Source: Xylogone sp. PMI_703 (lineage: Eukaryota > Ascomycota > Leotiomycetes). From it: a stretch of 64,000 nucleotides of DNA. The position numbers and the translations under genes were made by a program. Of the stretch, positions 1 to 13,337 are shown in pieces; position 1 is the stretch's first letter; each line of letters opens with the position of its first letter. A model generated the notes under the pieces. It was not told the origin of the DNA, made no database searches, and saw only the letters and a list, made by a program, of their open reading frames with translations. The DNA is taken from NCBI GenBank assembly GCA_021399445.1, contig JAJTUQ010000004.1:4774001-4838000 (forward strand). Direction: 5' to 3'.

Positions 1-3000
1 TACTTTCCGTCCAGTATTACAGTAACAGTACAGTCATCCCCCAATTTGCTCACTCATCAGATTTCGCCACAATGCCACTTAACTGAGCTAGAATCCACCA
101 GCGCAACAAAAAAGATATAGCATGATTGCAGTGCAGCAAGAAGCTCCAGCGATCAGCAGCAGTAGTAGCAGGCAAAAATGGACCAGTCCAGCTGAGCTGG
201 CCTGCAATTTTACCCCTCCTACCACTTCCATCGTAGCGCGGCAAAGCTCACAGTAGCTCCCTGGGTTTCTGGCCCACGCGCTTCTTCGTCTTCTTCTTGG
301 CTGACAATCAGATTGATTGCGACAGGGAAGGTTATTGTGCTGTTAGTCAAGACAGTGCCACTGTAGGATCTCCGGGGCGCCTTTACGACATGTCATATTT
401 TGTTCGCTACGCTGGGGATCGTGAGGCGAGGGCGTTGGATGGAGATTCGCTGATGCAGGTGTGCACGTGTACAGACTATTTCATGTTGTTTGAGGTTGGA
501 TGTGGAAGGAGATTGAGGAGAGGAGAGAGAGGAGAAGAGAGGATTCTTCGCCCCTTACGTACGAGATGGATACGGCTTGTCTGAGATGAGGTTGAGTTGT
601 GAGTGTACGGTACCTTTCGTACTCGCTGACTGGGTGTAGATGTGGAAGGTCGAGAGATTTGATCCTGTTCCAGATTTATTACCCCCCCGGAGCATCTGCT
701 CAGGTCGATCTGCCTTCCCCATGCTTCTTCGATCTCGGGGTTCGGTTTCTCGGTGTTGTTCCAGATTGTATCTCATTCGACTTCATCTCGTTTCTTCATC
801 CAGAGCAGAACCGTACTGTGGTAGAATACGCAGTCTGCTCACGAGATCATGTCTAATAATACCACGGTACAACCGCTTTTCGCCGCACCCGATATTGCAC
901 ACTGCTTACTGCCACCCTACCTCCAGCACATCATCATTAACCAACAACTAGTACCGTGCTGTGCTGCCATAGATTGTTGGCGTATGGCAGTACCGGCACT
1001 GTAGCTAAGACGGGCGCTGTTCCCGTGCCGTACTCAGCTACTGCACGCAGCGTTGCAGCGCTTCCAGCCAAATGCTACGGTAATTATTTCTTGGAAGTGG
1101 ACGACTAGAAGCTACAGAGTTTCTATTCTGCCTAACTTTCGACAGACTGCCCGTATTGCCGCGCATCTCTGAAGCTGGAGTTGGAGTTGGAGTTCGCGGC
1201 TCTGGTTCAGCCAGTTCTTTGGTATGTTGAGATATCCATCATACTGTATTGTAATTCCTTTTCATCTTGTTGCTATGCCGTCGTGCCAAGCAAGCTGCCA
1301 GAGCACCAGTCCTTTATCGCATTATTGCAGCAGAGACAGAATCCGAACTAGAACATTGGACCAAGACCGAGTAAGAGCTTAGCTTGTTGTAATTGCGAAT
1401 AATTTGCGTTGAAAACTGTACTTACTAGACTGTAATGTACGGACTCCGAAATGCTGATTGCCCCCGTTAATACGCCTCGCTGGATGACCGACAGCCTGAT
1501 TGATTACCTGACTTGGCTTCTAAGTTCTCCCAGCCAACACGTGCTGGGCTTGATAGGGCGATTGATGCGCCAGCAAAACAAACCACCAGAGCGATCTCGT
1601 GAGTATCTTGTTGTCTTGTGGTGCCTTCGGGGCTTGGTGGTCTCGTGGTCTCGTGGATTGTTTGAGGCTTGATTTTTTATTCTTTTCGTTTTTATTAGTT
1701 TCAGGTTTGGGTTTTCCAAGGATGCTGAGATGTGTGGCTGGGGGAGGTGTCTTTGTGTCGTTTGTGGGGGAAGATTATTGAGATTGTGGTCGTGGATACG
1801 AGTGAGCGATTTTTGAAATTTTGGGAAGTTGGGATGAACCTAGGAATTTTTACGAATTTTTAGTTATTTGAATATGTTGTCCAAAGTAATGAAGAGTGCA
1901 GTAAAAATTAGTAAAATAATAACTACTAGTTTTACCATATTCATTTTGACGCGTAAGTATTTTTATATACAAGTAATTTTCGGCTTTAAAATTGGAAAAT
2001 ATAAATATATCAACTTGAATGGTACAGTGAGAAACCAACCACACAACCCACCTGCATGATCTCAATATTCAAGATCCAGATCAGATCAGATCAAATGCAG
2101 AATGCAAATGTAATGCAAAAGGCTCGAAAAAAGAAAACATAGAGGAGTGAGGCCAAAAGCCTAACCACCCCTCATCCATCTCCCACTCCCACTCGCACTT
2201 CCCTCCGCATCTCGGAGACCGCCGCCAACAAGAATCCTTCGACCCAAACTCCACCAAAGAAAATTACTTCAGGAAAAAAAAGAAGAAAACCCCCACTCTA
2301 AACTTTCAGAATCTAACCCAGAAATAATTGCCTCTTTTAGTCACAAAGGCAAAGACAAAGACGGGTAAAAGGTAACAATCCCTCAAGGTAAAAGCCATCC
2401 CCCGAGGACTTGGTTCCTGGGAAAAAAAGAAAAGAAAAACAAAAAAAAGCTATATCAAGGAACGGCAATCAACACTCAATCCAGAAGTGAATCAATCCAG
2501 ATTAAGTGATGACGATAATGCATCGGTGTGGTATAGTATGGTGGTGTACACATATGACTGCTAAATTATGCCACCAACCTCGGAGAAGCAGGTGGAGAAA
2601 AAAAAGTTTGAGGAGAAAAAAGTGGGATGGAGATTTAGGATGTGATGGGGTGGCTGGGGGGTTGGGATTGGAGATCTAGAACTCTGGAATAAGAGATGAT
2701 TATGGAAGCAATACTATGAAAGTTTTGGGCGGCTTTCACGGCACGATTGGGTTGAGTTTTCGCGTTTAGAGGCTTGGTTGACGACATTGGTCTATGGCTT
2801 GTCTGGTTCTTTTGTGCCAAGATGTGGTAGAGATGTATCTTGATGTTGAGGGTCACAGGTAAGAAGAAGAAGAAACTTGATATGACTACTTGAGGTATAG
2901 TTCATCTTATTAATGGGCCATATCTCCTTGAAAGGGGATGTTTGACTCGAACGAGTGCTAAAGATAAATAAATATATGATATACAATGCAGTTCCCCAGT

Positions 3001-3184
3001 GACCTGCCCATCAATATGTAACCAATGTTTACCTCCTGGTATATAACAAGTCCATATAATAGACAATAACTGCTCTCCAATATGTAGTCCTGCCATACCT
3101 GCCCAAAACTAAAAGTTCATCCATCCCATGTCCCAGAGTAACACCCTATCAATTAGCCCCCAAGTACGTAAATACTGTAAACAT
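1..3184. other. Gene-poor 3.2 kb flank
   Basis: I see no convincing coding region on either strand. The open frames are all under about 105 codons, overlap each other and have no recognisable sequence. The stretch holds pyrimidine-rich and purine-rich tracts (about 2155-2300 and 2400-2450), a CACGTG at 1538-1543 flanked by CCCAGC/GCTGGG arms (1529-1534 and 1543-1548), and AT-rich sequence around 1850-2010. The right end presumably contains the 3' UTR of IML1. It could be a long promoter of a gene lying to the left, or hold a non-coding transcript. Confidence 0.5.
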
Positions 3185-6100
3185 CTACTTCCCAGGCTCA
3201 GTAATGCTCCCTCTTGGGCTCTCCTGTCTTAGACTCTCAGAGCTCAGGCCAACTTGCACACTCGGCCTCCTTCCCATCGCCGGCATAGACGACCCCACGC
3301 CTTGCATATTCGACAGCCTAAATACACTAGAACTCGAATCTGAGGTGAAGTTGCTCGGTGGTAGGCCCAGTACTGGGATGTTCGCATCGAGAATGCTCCC
3401 AACGTGTGGACTCTTTAGCGAGGGAGGTGTGACTTCAGGTGGTGTAGCTTTCTCGTAAACTTCCTTGTAGAAGACATCTAGCAGAGTCTCATTGTTGCAG
3501 AAGGCTTCGAGTTCATCCTTAATCCCCCCTGGAGTTATCATACCAGCCAACTTGGTTCCAATGAGATTTCCGCTAAGAACCTCGCTCGAAGCCTTCAGCT
3601 GTGGGGAGCCTGCGTACATACTAGTTGGCCGTACGACAGGCGACGCGAATGGGCTTTGCTTGTTCGAGTTATTACCATGCTTTGGCCAATTACCACGGTC
3701 TCCTAGCTCCCCTTTATTGTATCTCTCTGCCTCTCGAGCCGCAGTGGTTCGATTGCTATATAGGCTGTTGGCGAGGAGTAGGAAGTGTCCTTCATCTGTA
3801 ATCTCCGCCAGTAGGACCCCAGATCGATGGATATATTGTGAATATTTGAAGTCAGGTTTGCCCCAGGAATATGTAACATCCACATTGCCGGGAAAATTTT
3901 TCGCTGCCTCGAGATCCAGAACGAAGTTAAACTTCCGTAAGATGGCTTTGTGATAGTAATGCCGGTTTGCTAATGGCTGTGGTGTGAAGGAGCTGACATC
4001 AAAATACGTGTTTGGCTGGCGTTCCGGTGGCTCCAACGCAAGCTTGACATAGTATTCACTCCGGAATGGATTGACCGACGTTATCATACAGGCCTCGCGA
4101 ACCGGTACCTCGACCAACTTAAGCCCATGCCGTTCTGCTGTTCCCGCCCATGATTCAATAGCATCCTCAATCAGCTTTGCTGTCGTGCTCATCCAGTCAA
4201 TTCGAATATGATAGCAACTGTCTGGATTGTGGAGTCGGTCATAGTGCAAGTTGATCCGTTCCGGACGATACGAACGCTTCCGGGGATCAACATCATACCT
4301 CATAACCTTGCTTAAAAACACTTTTGGCCATTTCCCAGTGGGCGTTGTAGTTCCTGATTCTTCTGACCCGTCGTCATAATTGGAACTCGATCTTGAACGT
4401 TCCGGCCTTGGTGAGTCTCTTGATGTGCTCTCTGTCATGGGAGTTGACGGGACCGAGCTGTCACGCTTTCTTGAAGCAAACCAGGCACTTCTACTCTCAG
4501 GCCGAGTCTTAGCATATTCACCACCCATCTGGTAGAAGTACTGGCCATCTCGGAAGGGGTGGCGCTTTTCAACATGGACGAATAGTCCCATATCCTTTTC
4601 TTTGCCCTTCTCTTTCTCGTCGCTAATCATTAGTTTATTACCCAATTCGACTGCTTCCTCTCTCGTTTCTATATCCTCAAAGTTCTCCAGCAGCCAGGTA
4701 GTCATATCAGATCCGATAAAACAGTTGTAATGTAATCGCAAGTGCCATCTTCTATTTTGCATACGGACGCCTCCTCGCTCTACTGGTGCCTGGATTGCTT
4801 CTGCTAAACTTGCTATATCTAGTGAAGACCGACGGAATCGCTCTGAATCCAGCAGTTGGCCGCGTCTAGTGGCAGGCTCTCCAGTCTCGAGTAGTGGGAG
4901 AGTCTCAAGCTCGGCCGAAATAACGACTGATGGATCTTCAGTCTTGTAGACAATATCAAGCGGATTAGGATCCTTTGATTTCCGTGACCCATTACTTTGC
5001 CAGCGACGCTCTGATGGAGTGAGGTATCTATGTCGCTGCCAAAGCTGCGTGAGCTTCTTGATCCCTTCAAGTCTGGTTTCTTCTTCATTATCTCCCTGTT
5101 TACCGCCTGAAGATAGCGTTGGACGAGCCACTGGGATTAGAACAAACCGAGCTCTCCAAAATCGTAAGTTCTCTGTCATATCTTCGCCAAATCCGGCGAT
5201 GAAAGAGTCTACATAATTCCAGTTGTATTCACCTTTGCCAACCCCAAGAACAACCTGGCGGGATTCATAGGTCGGGGAGAGACTTGTCCGTATAGCTAAG
5301 TTATATGACCTCCCAGCAGAATATTTACTCGCTTCTGTGGGCCTTCGAATAAACATATTAACTTCTATTTCTGTACCGTTGACACATGAAAGCTGGTGAA
5401 TAATATTTCCCATGGACATGAAAACGTTCTCCCCATCCCTTGCAATGTGGTCCTTGTCGAAGATATTGGCAACCTTCAAAGCCTTTTGCCCGAATGCTTC
5501 AGCAACCGCAGGTCCGATGACAATCTGAAATCCCTGACACAGGCGTAGACCAACAAGTTCCCGTAGAAAGTCTTCCCTGGACTTGGGTGACTCATTTAGC
5601 TCATCATCGGCGTTTTGGGAGATGTTGTATGGCATTTGCTCATATTCATCATCAAGCTGGTGTTTTGTAGGGAAAAATTCAGTGGTTAAAGGCATAGATG
5701 CAGGAGAACAAAGGGATTTCCACTTCATCGTTTTGGTGTGTAGAGGCCGCGGGAATACGTGTTGCCATCTGCGATATTGACTAGCACCAGCAAGATCATT
5801 CGAGGAAGGATTGGATGGATTCAACGTGGTCAGCCATGGTGCCATTGCGGTAGTAGGAGAGAGTGTTTTCGGCAGTTCACTACCCCAACCAGCCACGAGT
5901 TTAGAAGTGAAGAGCTTTTGAGTGTCCTCAGCCTTCATTGACTGCCTATGTAACTCTTCAAGACCTTTGGGGTCTATCCCCTCGTAGAGGGAGCCCAGAA
6001 CGTATCTTGCCTTCAAGGGGCTGGTTTCATGGTTTTGATGCCCACTTTTTATTGCTATTGGCTGGCTTGTAGTAGTCTTTTCAGTCGCTTTAGGCTCAAC

Positions 6101-8887
6101 AGGTCGCGTTAAAGGGCTTGTAGCTGACTTCTCACCTTGTGCCGAAGGAGGTCTATCCCGTGGAGTTAAAGGAGGGGTACCAAGTAGGTGAGTTGACTTT
6201 GAGGTTGTTGGCTTTGCTTTGGTTTCAGGTACCTTGTTTGAACTGGGAATCAATCGTCCTGCACTGGCATGCTCTGTATGAACTTCAGCTGTCAAAGCTT
6301 TTGGAGCGGCAATACCAAACCCATATTTCCCAAAACTGATCTGGCGTCCAAATTTTGGGGCCTTGGCTGACACCCTTGGGGCAGGCGTTGGTGTCATGAC
6401 GCTGTTGACACTATCCTTGCGATGTCTCGCAACATCTTCGCTGGTCTGTAAATCTCTCTTGGAGCGCGCCGTGATCGCTCCGGCGGCCAGGGACATACCT
6501 TTAGATGTCCCTGTATCGTCTCCCAATGAGGTACCAAATACCTTGCGATCCTCAAGCAGTAGTTTCTTTGTATTCTCTTCGCCACTTGTTCTCAAGCTCT
6601 TCTTCACATCTGCTTTCTGTTGATGCCCCCGACCTAGTTCAGATAACTCCGATGCACTTATGTCAAATGCATCCAGTGATCTGAAGAAGGGTTTTTCGAC
6701 ATCAGAGGTATGCCTATCAATAACAGACTTCGAAGGCCCATTAACAAACTCAGAGAGGCCATAATAGACTGTTTCTCGCCGAACAGTATCGGAGGGTAAT
6801 TTCAGATCTCTGGGAGCGAGCTCATTTCGATTGATTATCATTTTAGAAAAGTGAGGGTTCTCTTGAAGGGGTCTCACAGAAATCTCTGACATAATACTCC
6901 CAACAACGCTAGCCATCTCCATTTCATACATTTTGCAACGGATATCAAATCGAGTGGATGATTTACGGTGTTCTCTTCCCCATGGTGGTTGATATTGTGT
7001 GAGAAATGACTGCGAAGTTAAATCAGATAGCGGGGTCTGCGAAGCGCCTGTCCAGAATGATACATCAAGCCAATATGGGATGGCGTAACACCACTCAGCG
7101 ATAGTATTTCTAGTTGATGACTGTCCATTGCGGTGATTATGTTCGTACGAGGAGGACTTGCGTGGCGAGATTGAATCATTCACTGATGAATAACTTCCAA
7201 ATATGGGTGTATTTTGTCTGGGAGTATTCTCTTCGGTTCGAGGCGGTTTGTATCGAATTCCCTCCTGAAAAGCTCTGTAGCGAGGATTCCTATATCGAAA
7301 AAGAGGGACAGAATGGAGAGGCATCTTGGGGAGGCAGACTAAGTCTATACCAATACCATTGCCAATCAGACTCTCGGTAGTCATCCTTAAAGCATCATAA
7401 TCAACTTCAAACATGCCAGCACACGGTGTTATAACAACAAGAGATATGCCAGTTCGCACGAGATCTCGATCAATATAGTCATATGCAAATTGAGAAGCGG
7501 CCAGATTGATAGCCTCTAAAACATTTCCATGCATCGCAAGAGATGGCTCTGCTTCGATTCTAGTTCCCAGCGCAGTTTTCGCATCGCTGTCCTTAACTGC
7601 TCTATCGGCAGTTCCCATCATTTCAATTCGATGCATTGATATGTCTCTTCGAAAGAATTTAAACTCTCGCTTCAGTTGGTATAAAATCGTCGTCCACTCG
7701 CCGCTTGCCATTTCGCTAACAACGACTCTGTAAAAGTCTTTATAGGGTTTCCTGCTTGCTCCGGCTTGAATACCTGTGTGATATTCACTGTCGTGTGTAC
7801 TTTCTCCTAGCTCGGATGTCATCCCTGTATCATATTCAACTCTCGAGAAAAGAACGATGCTGACGAGATGCTTCACTTTGAGAGCCATCCACTTCTTAAA
7901 AAGCGCCGGAAGAAAACCGTTCACAACTTTATTGAACATGATTTCGCCAGATCCTTCGGAGTCAAAGTCCCACATCTCTCTAGACATCTGGATAAAGAGC
8001 ACATAACGTGCAGATTCGCTCCGGAATATAGGCTTTGTATCGGTTGAGAAAAATGCTGACTGGACCTTTCTCCCATTTACGTATACGGTGGTAACTTGCG
8101 CTTTAATTGTGCCCATAAAGAGAATTTTTTGACCTTTGTAGACAGTTGTGTTGCTCAAGTCACCAATCACTAACCTCCACATGTCAGAGCGAGTAAGATA
8201 CTCATCTTTGAAAGTCATTTCTACATGAGAGGCAGACACGATGTTGGGGTCAGCCTAGGTCATTAAATCAGTAAATACCTCAAGTGCTTTAAGCATCCCA
8301 CGTACAGTAGTTAGAAGCACAGTAGAACGAAGCTTGAGACAGAATGCGTCCGCTATGTTCTTGGAGACGGATACCTCAAGACTGGGAAGTTTATTCTTGA
8401 GATCTTTTGGCATTTCTTTCGCAATGAACAAATACCGTTTGCTGGGATCCACATCGTAGTTCTGTTTTACCCCATCCAATTCAGAGCCCTCCCGAGAATT
8501 AGAATTGCTTCTTTCACGTCGTAAAGAGAGACCAAGAGCCTCCAATTCATGTTTATGGGTTTGCGCTTTATCATGAAAGTCCCGAACACCGGAATCGGTC
8601 TTCAATGCCATGATAGCCATAAGTTCTCCCGGCTTCACACCAGGGAACAGATCCAGGTTTATGATAACATCTTCCTTTGAGAATGACTCATCGTGAGTCC
8701 ACAGAATACACTTTCTCTCTACAAGCGATGCGGTGGGAGATGGGACATGTCTAATCGTCCCCGTACTTGAGGTAGCAGTCACAGGTCGATTCGGACTAAG
8801 TGGCTCATTGCTCTCGTTGCTCACTTCTCGTAGATTGCTTGACGCAAAATTCGAGCGCCGCCGAGGCGGGAGAGAAATCCCTGACAT
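3185..8887 (-). CDS. IML1: Iml1/DEPDC5-like subunit of SEACIT (GATOR1)
   Basis: Vacuolar-membrane protein of the GATOR1/SEACIT complex, which acts as GAP toward the Rag/Gtr GTPases and restrains TORC1 when amino acids are scarce. There are two exons: 8887..8306 and 8254..3185. The 51-nt phase-0 intron 8305..8255 starts GTACGT, ends CCTAG and contains an in-frame TAG, so splicing is needed to join residues LLTT to ADPNIV. The protein is about 1883 aa, the usual size for filamentous fungi. The DEPDC5-family block with the motif EMWDFDSEGSGEIMFNK lies near residue 270. A long Ser/Thr/Pro-rich low-complexity region follows, and a DEP domain sits near residues 1355-1445 (HYNCFIGSDMTTWLL). The C-terminus is also family-like. 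The gene is divergent from URB1, with 290 bp between start codons. Family identity is secure from the conserved blocks; the function is taken from the family. Confidence 0.93.
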
Positions 8888-9177
8888 TTGGAACTATGAG
8901 GCCTGTGGCTCATGTACATTAAGCATTCAAGTCATAATGTTGTATATGAGAGACTATAAACCTGCAAGTCACATAGCTTACAGATTCCTCGAAATCGCGA
9001 TCATATGTCAGCTTTCACCGCCTAGAAGCTGCTCATATGAGGTTAGCAAAAATGCAAGCAACACGGACCGACGTTCTACCGACAACTCTTATCACCGAAG
9101 AAAAAGTTCCCATGCGGGAGGTGCGATTGCGAATCATGGCTTAACAGATTTCCGCACCAGACGGGCTGACATTAAAT
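8888..9177. promoter_or_regulatory. Shared divergent promoter of IML1 and URB1
   Basis: The start codons of IML1 (minus) and URB1 (plus) are 290 bp apart, so both 5' UTRs and promoters must lie in this interval. I see no TATA box or other element I can name with confidence. Confidence 0.6.
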
Positions 9178-12100
9178 ATGGTTAAAAGGCCTTCCACCGA
9201 AGCCAACACTGGCCAAGAGGCCTATCAAAAACGCCAAAAGATTTCGGGCCCTAGAAGCATTAGCGCAATTGAAGATGTACAATCTGGGAAGCAGCTCCAA
9301 AGATTGCTCGTCTTTGACCAAGATAATGGGCGATCAAAGCACGGTATATATCTAGCACCCATTTCGAAACCAGTCTACTAACCCACGCAGGCATTCAAAC
9401 CTTTAAGTCATTTTTAGATAGCTTCTCCACCCCGGAGAGTGATACGGCCCTCAGAGTAAGAATTCTAAAAGAGTATTTCGACTTGGAAAAACCATTGGAT
9501 GAAGAGGATAAAGAAGCTGTATATCTATCGAATATCATGCAAACATGGAGTTTTGCCTCTCAATCAAATAACGAGTCGCTGTTATCTGCTGTGCCAGCGG
9601 TCTTAGCCTTACTCTTCAAGACAATATCCAGTATATTTGAATTCACTGAGTATGGCACAAAGCTGGGTAGAACCATTCTTCAGAAACGACAGCAGGAGCT
9701 CATTGCGAGAGGTCTCACAGCAAACAAGACTAAGGAATTTATTATATCTCCATGCCTACGACTTCTCAAGGAAGTAACATCGTTTAATGGCGGTGCTTTA
9801 GCAAGGAGCGTCTTTCGCGGACGAGATCACACGTTTAAAAGCCTGGCGCGCAATCTCGGACTCAAACATGCCGGGGACACGGTAGAAGATCGAAGAAAGC
9901 CATCTGTTCGAACCAATGCTGTGCGATTTTTATTAACTACCCTAAAATTTTTACCTGCCGAGGCCAAACGAGAGCTTTTAAACCAAAAGGACATTGTATC
10001 AGCTCTCACTAGGGATATCAGGGATGATCCACCATATATCGTCCTGGAAATTCTTGAGACGCTGACTGTTCATGTTCTTCGGGATGAGGGCCTTCCAAGG
10101 GATGCCAAAACCAAGATCATAAATGGGACATTGCTGCAAAGAATTACCACGCTCTACGGATACTCCCAGTTAGATGACGAGGAATCAAAGAATAAAAAGT
10201 CTGTGGATCAGGCGGCTCATGAATTTCTCATTCTTGCATGCACAAGTCCAGATTTTGGTGTACTGAATTATCAAACAGGATTTTATCCTCGCGGAGTTGA
10301 TCCCGACCAAAGTCAAGATATGGATGGTGATTCACATATAGACTTAGGGCTTGATAATATCGAGTGGATAAAGAAATACACAGGGAAAGTTCCTATACGA
10401 AATACCATTTTATCAGATTTCATACAGCACCTACGGCCATGGTCGAATACTCGACAAAGGGATCTCTTGCTGGCCATCTTTGGAGCCGCCCCTGAACTCG
10501 TGGCGGATTATTTCTTTGGAAAACAAACATTTCCCTTTGACCCTAAACTTACTGCGACATGGGTGGGCTATTCGTCGTTTCTCTTTTCATCATTACAGCT
10601 TCCTATTCCACAATATTTTGGACATAAGAAAGGATATGCGCGACTACCACCGCCACCGTCAATAGTGTTAGAAAGTATTTTACCTCAGCCCCTTACTCAA
10701 AAGGCATTAACTCGTTGTCTTAACCAGCCATATCACATGATCACCTTTTTTGCGATTCGAATTCTCTCGGTAGCATTCGCCAAGTTGAAAGTTGTTTTGA
10801 AAACGTTTCATGAAGCTGCAGCTGCATCGTCTTCTATCTGGACCCAAGCAGCGAATAAGTTATTAGAAGAATTCCGTCAACGATGTCCTTCCATAAAAGA
10901 TATCATTGGTGTATATCGGAATATGCACCGCACAGATTTTTTGCAGCGAGAGGCTGCTACACGGTTGTTAATCTTATATTACGAGACAGTTCCGCAAATT
11001 GCCTTGGATGCAAAATTTGACGTATCAGGCGCTCTTGCTCAGGCTCTGGATGCTGTGGAAGATAGCAAACTGGGTCTAAGTGATCGAGCTTTACTTGTTA
11101 TGGAACTGGAGAATCTTTTCCAGTTTGCCCGATTTTCCCCTGGTATGCGTTGGTTTACCAAAGCCGAGGGTCGAGACTTGTCGCCTTTTATGGCTATGTT
11201 GAAACTTCTAGTGGATGCTCCTTCAGATGTTCCGTTGGTTCGACTGCGAAACGTGATGGCTTCTATCATGCAAGAGCATCGAATACTACAATCTGACACG
11301 GCTACCTCGGCGCTCAATGGACTTGTTTGGCTTCTAAAGTCAGGCAGCGGCAAGTTTACCACAAGCGCCTTATATGAGTGGCTCGATTCCTGTATATCAA
11401 GGTGTACAAGCAAGCCCGTGAAATATATATTTGCTTTGGAAGAGCTGCAGGCTAAAGTATACGGCCCCAATCCAGCTTCCACTCCGGTGAGCCTCCTGAC
11501 TATGGCAATAATTGAACAGTGGCCATTCGTCCTCAAATCCGGTGATGAGAACCTCTCAATTGATGTCGCACATTTTGTTGCGAATTATATTGCAATGTCT
11601 ATAAAAGCAAACGAAGATGTGATTGTTCTAAAGGACATTGTAAAAATATTGCTTTCTCAGACATCTATCCCCGATATCAAAACTATTATCGAGACTGCGC
11701 CAGACCTTGTTGGCAATATTATGATCCCCGTACCCCAAGAATCAAGTCTGACCAAAGAGGAGGGATCAATTACGAATGAAAAATCCTTTGAGGATACGAA
11801 GAATGAAATAATAACAAAGTTCTTTGAGGATGTTCAGACCGCTGAAGAGGATCCTAGCTTCCTTGTAAAATGGACCTCCAAAGATGTGGATGAAGTTATA
11901 GAAGATGGCTACGCAGCAAAACTCGTTATGCTTCTCTCTTCTAGTCATTTAAGCGTACGAAAGGAAGCTATGACAAACATTTCGAAGCTCGCTGCCAAGC
12001 TCAAAGATTCAACATTTGCGGAGAAGGATCAGATTTGGCTTTTACTCTGTGAGGTTGTTGAGACGGCAAGGAAGATTACCGACCAGCATCCGCTCCCAGC

Positions 12101-12641
12101 TGTCATTGCATCATTTGCATCTCATGTCATAAAGGTTTTGAACGACCCGTTACACTGTCTCTATCCTAAGATCAACAAATTCCTCTCTCAAGGGCCAAAT
12201 TGGGACGTGGACAAGGTTCCCCTCATGTTCAAGATCCTTGATGAGCCACCAAGCTTGGATGATGGCCGCTACGTGGAAATTGGATGGCTATTGGGATATA
12301 TGTTAGATGGGCTCCGCACACCTGAGGATATGGCCATTTTCCGTAAACGGAAGGTCTTTGAGAAACTCTTGTCTCTTTACAACAACCCTTATTTGGCGTC
12401 TTTTCTTCGAGACAAGATCCTGCAGATTGTCTTCAAAGCGAGTACTATCGAGGGTGGAAGCACTACACTCGTAACTCGGTTTAGCAGTGTGACGTGGTTT
12501 CAGGTACAGCTTGCACTGGGAAGTAATCCCCCCTTAAAGGTTCTGATGGAGAGGATATTGGAGTCATGTGACCAAAATCGGATCGGTGTTTGGACATCCA
12601 AAGGAGTTGGGCAGGCAAAAGTTGATGCTTTACGGTTCTAG
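9178..12641 (+). CDS. URB1: Urb1/Npa1-like nucleolar pre-ribosomal-associated protein
   Basis: Nucleolar protein of early pre-60S particles, needed in yeast for processing of 27S pre-rRNA. Exon 1 is 9178..9343 and exon 2 is 9391..12641. The 47-nt phase-1 intron has donor GTATAT, a CTAAC branch at about 9378 and acceptor CGCAG. The spliced protein is about 1138 aa, which fits the fungal family. The N-terminus is basic (MVKRPSTEANTGQEAYQKRQK). The conserved Npa1 region starts just after the splice with GIQTFKSFLDSF and runs to about residue 440. The rest is predicted to be helical and HEAT/ARM-like, without catalytic motifs. The C-terminus ends in the family-like stretch GVWTSKGVGQAKVDALRF. No frameshift is visible. 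The gene is head to head with IML1. Confidence 0.9.
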
Positions 12642-13337
12642 ACTCACAGATACCCAAATATAATTGTATTATAATAATCTATGTATCAATTTTTGCCTAA
12701 ATAATATTTCCACGATGGGGACGTTTTCAACTTGGAGTTGATACTTCCTACATCATAGTATGTCCTTTGCGTTGGGTACAAGGCCAGCCCTGAGCCTTGT
12801 GATCGGGCTGCTTCGCTTCCTCTGGCGAATGAACTAGTAGCGCTATCCCTGTCGCATCTTTAGATACCACTCGCACCTCCATCCTTGGGACCTCACGACC
12901 ATATTGAATAAATAATCACGATTTCACTACAAAAGAGCTCTAATATAGTGTGGATTTACTCATATTTCTTTCGACACTGTCTACGATATTATTTGCCTTA
13001 CCACAGTACTCCTGTTAGGAGGTCTTCCACTGCACTTCGCAGTCACGCACATGATCACACACTTTCTGGCTTTGCGCGCATATCCTTCGATGCGTTAGCT
13101 TCGTCCTGGGGCTATTATTAAACAATATTCCGCCTGTATATTTTCTGATAAAAATTCATATTCACTGGAAATTTGCAGATCGACTGTTTGGGGTTCTCCT
13201 TCAAGCGATTGTTGGCGATTTGCCAACAATATCACCGCCTCTTGAAGGCAACATTAACCACCGGCCATTGTTGGCTGGTATATTTACAGCGGCAGCTACT
13301 CTATGACGTTTTACAACCATATACGGCATAATTTACA
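12642..13337. other. Intergenic region with 3' UTR of URB1 and leader of the 4E-T-like gene
   Basis: No gene is visible in these 696 bp. AT-rich sequence directly after the URB1 stop is probably its 3' end. A nested inverted repeat (13198-13248) lies about 90-140 bp before the next start codon and is listed separately. Confidence 0.5.
13198..13248. repeat. Nested inverted repeat upstream of the 4E-T-like gene
   Basis: The inner arms ATTGTTGGC (13208-13216) and GCCAACAAT (13222-13230) are perfectly complementary around a 5-nt loop. The outer arms CCTTCAAG (13198-13205) and CTTGAAGG (13241-13248) are also perfectly complementary. A third direct copy of ATTGTTGGC is at 13267-13275. This could be a hairpin in the 5' UTR or a dyad bound by a regulator. 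Confidence 0.6.

Noticed and set aside
297..951. Overlapping plus-strand frames of 85-103 codons near the left end
   Set aside because: They overlap each other and a minus-strand frame, have low-complexity composition, and show no motif or splice signal supporting translation.
1504..1719. Minus frame with HETTKPRRHHKTT-like repeats
   Set aside because: It derives from a short imperfect DNA repeat (TCTCGTGG copies) and has no features of a real protein.
8255..8257. IML1 read as a pseudogene or as two separate genes because of the in-frame TAG
   Set aside because: The TAG is the last codon of a 51-nt intron with canonical ends, and splicing joins conserved family sequence exactly.
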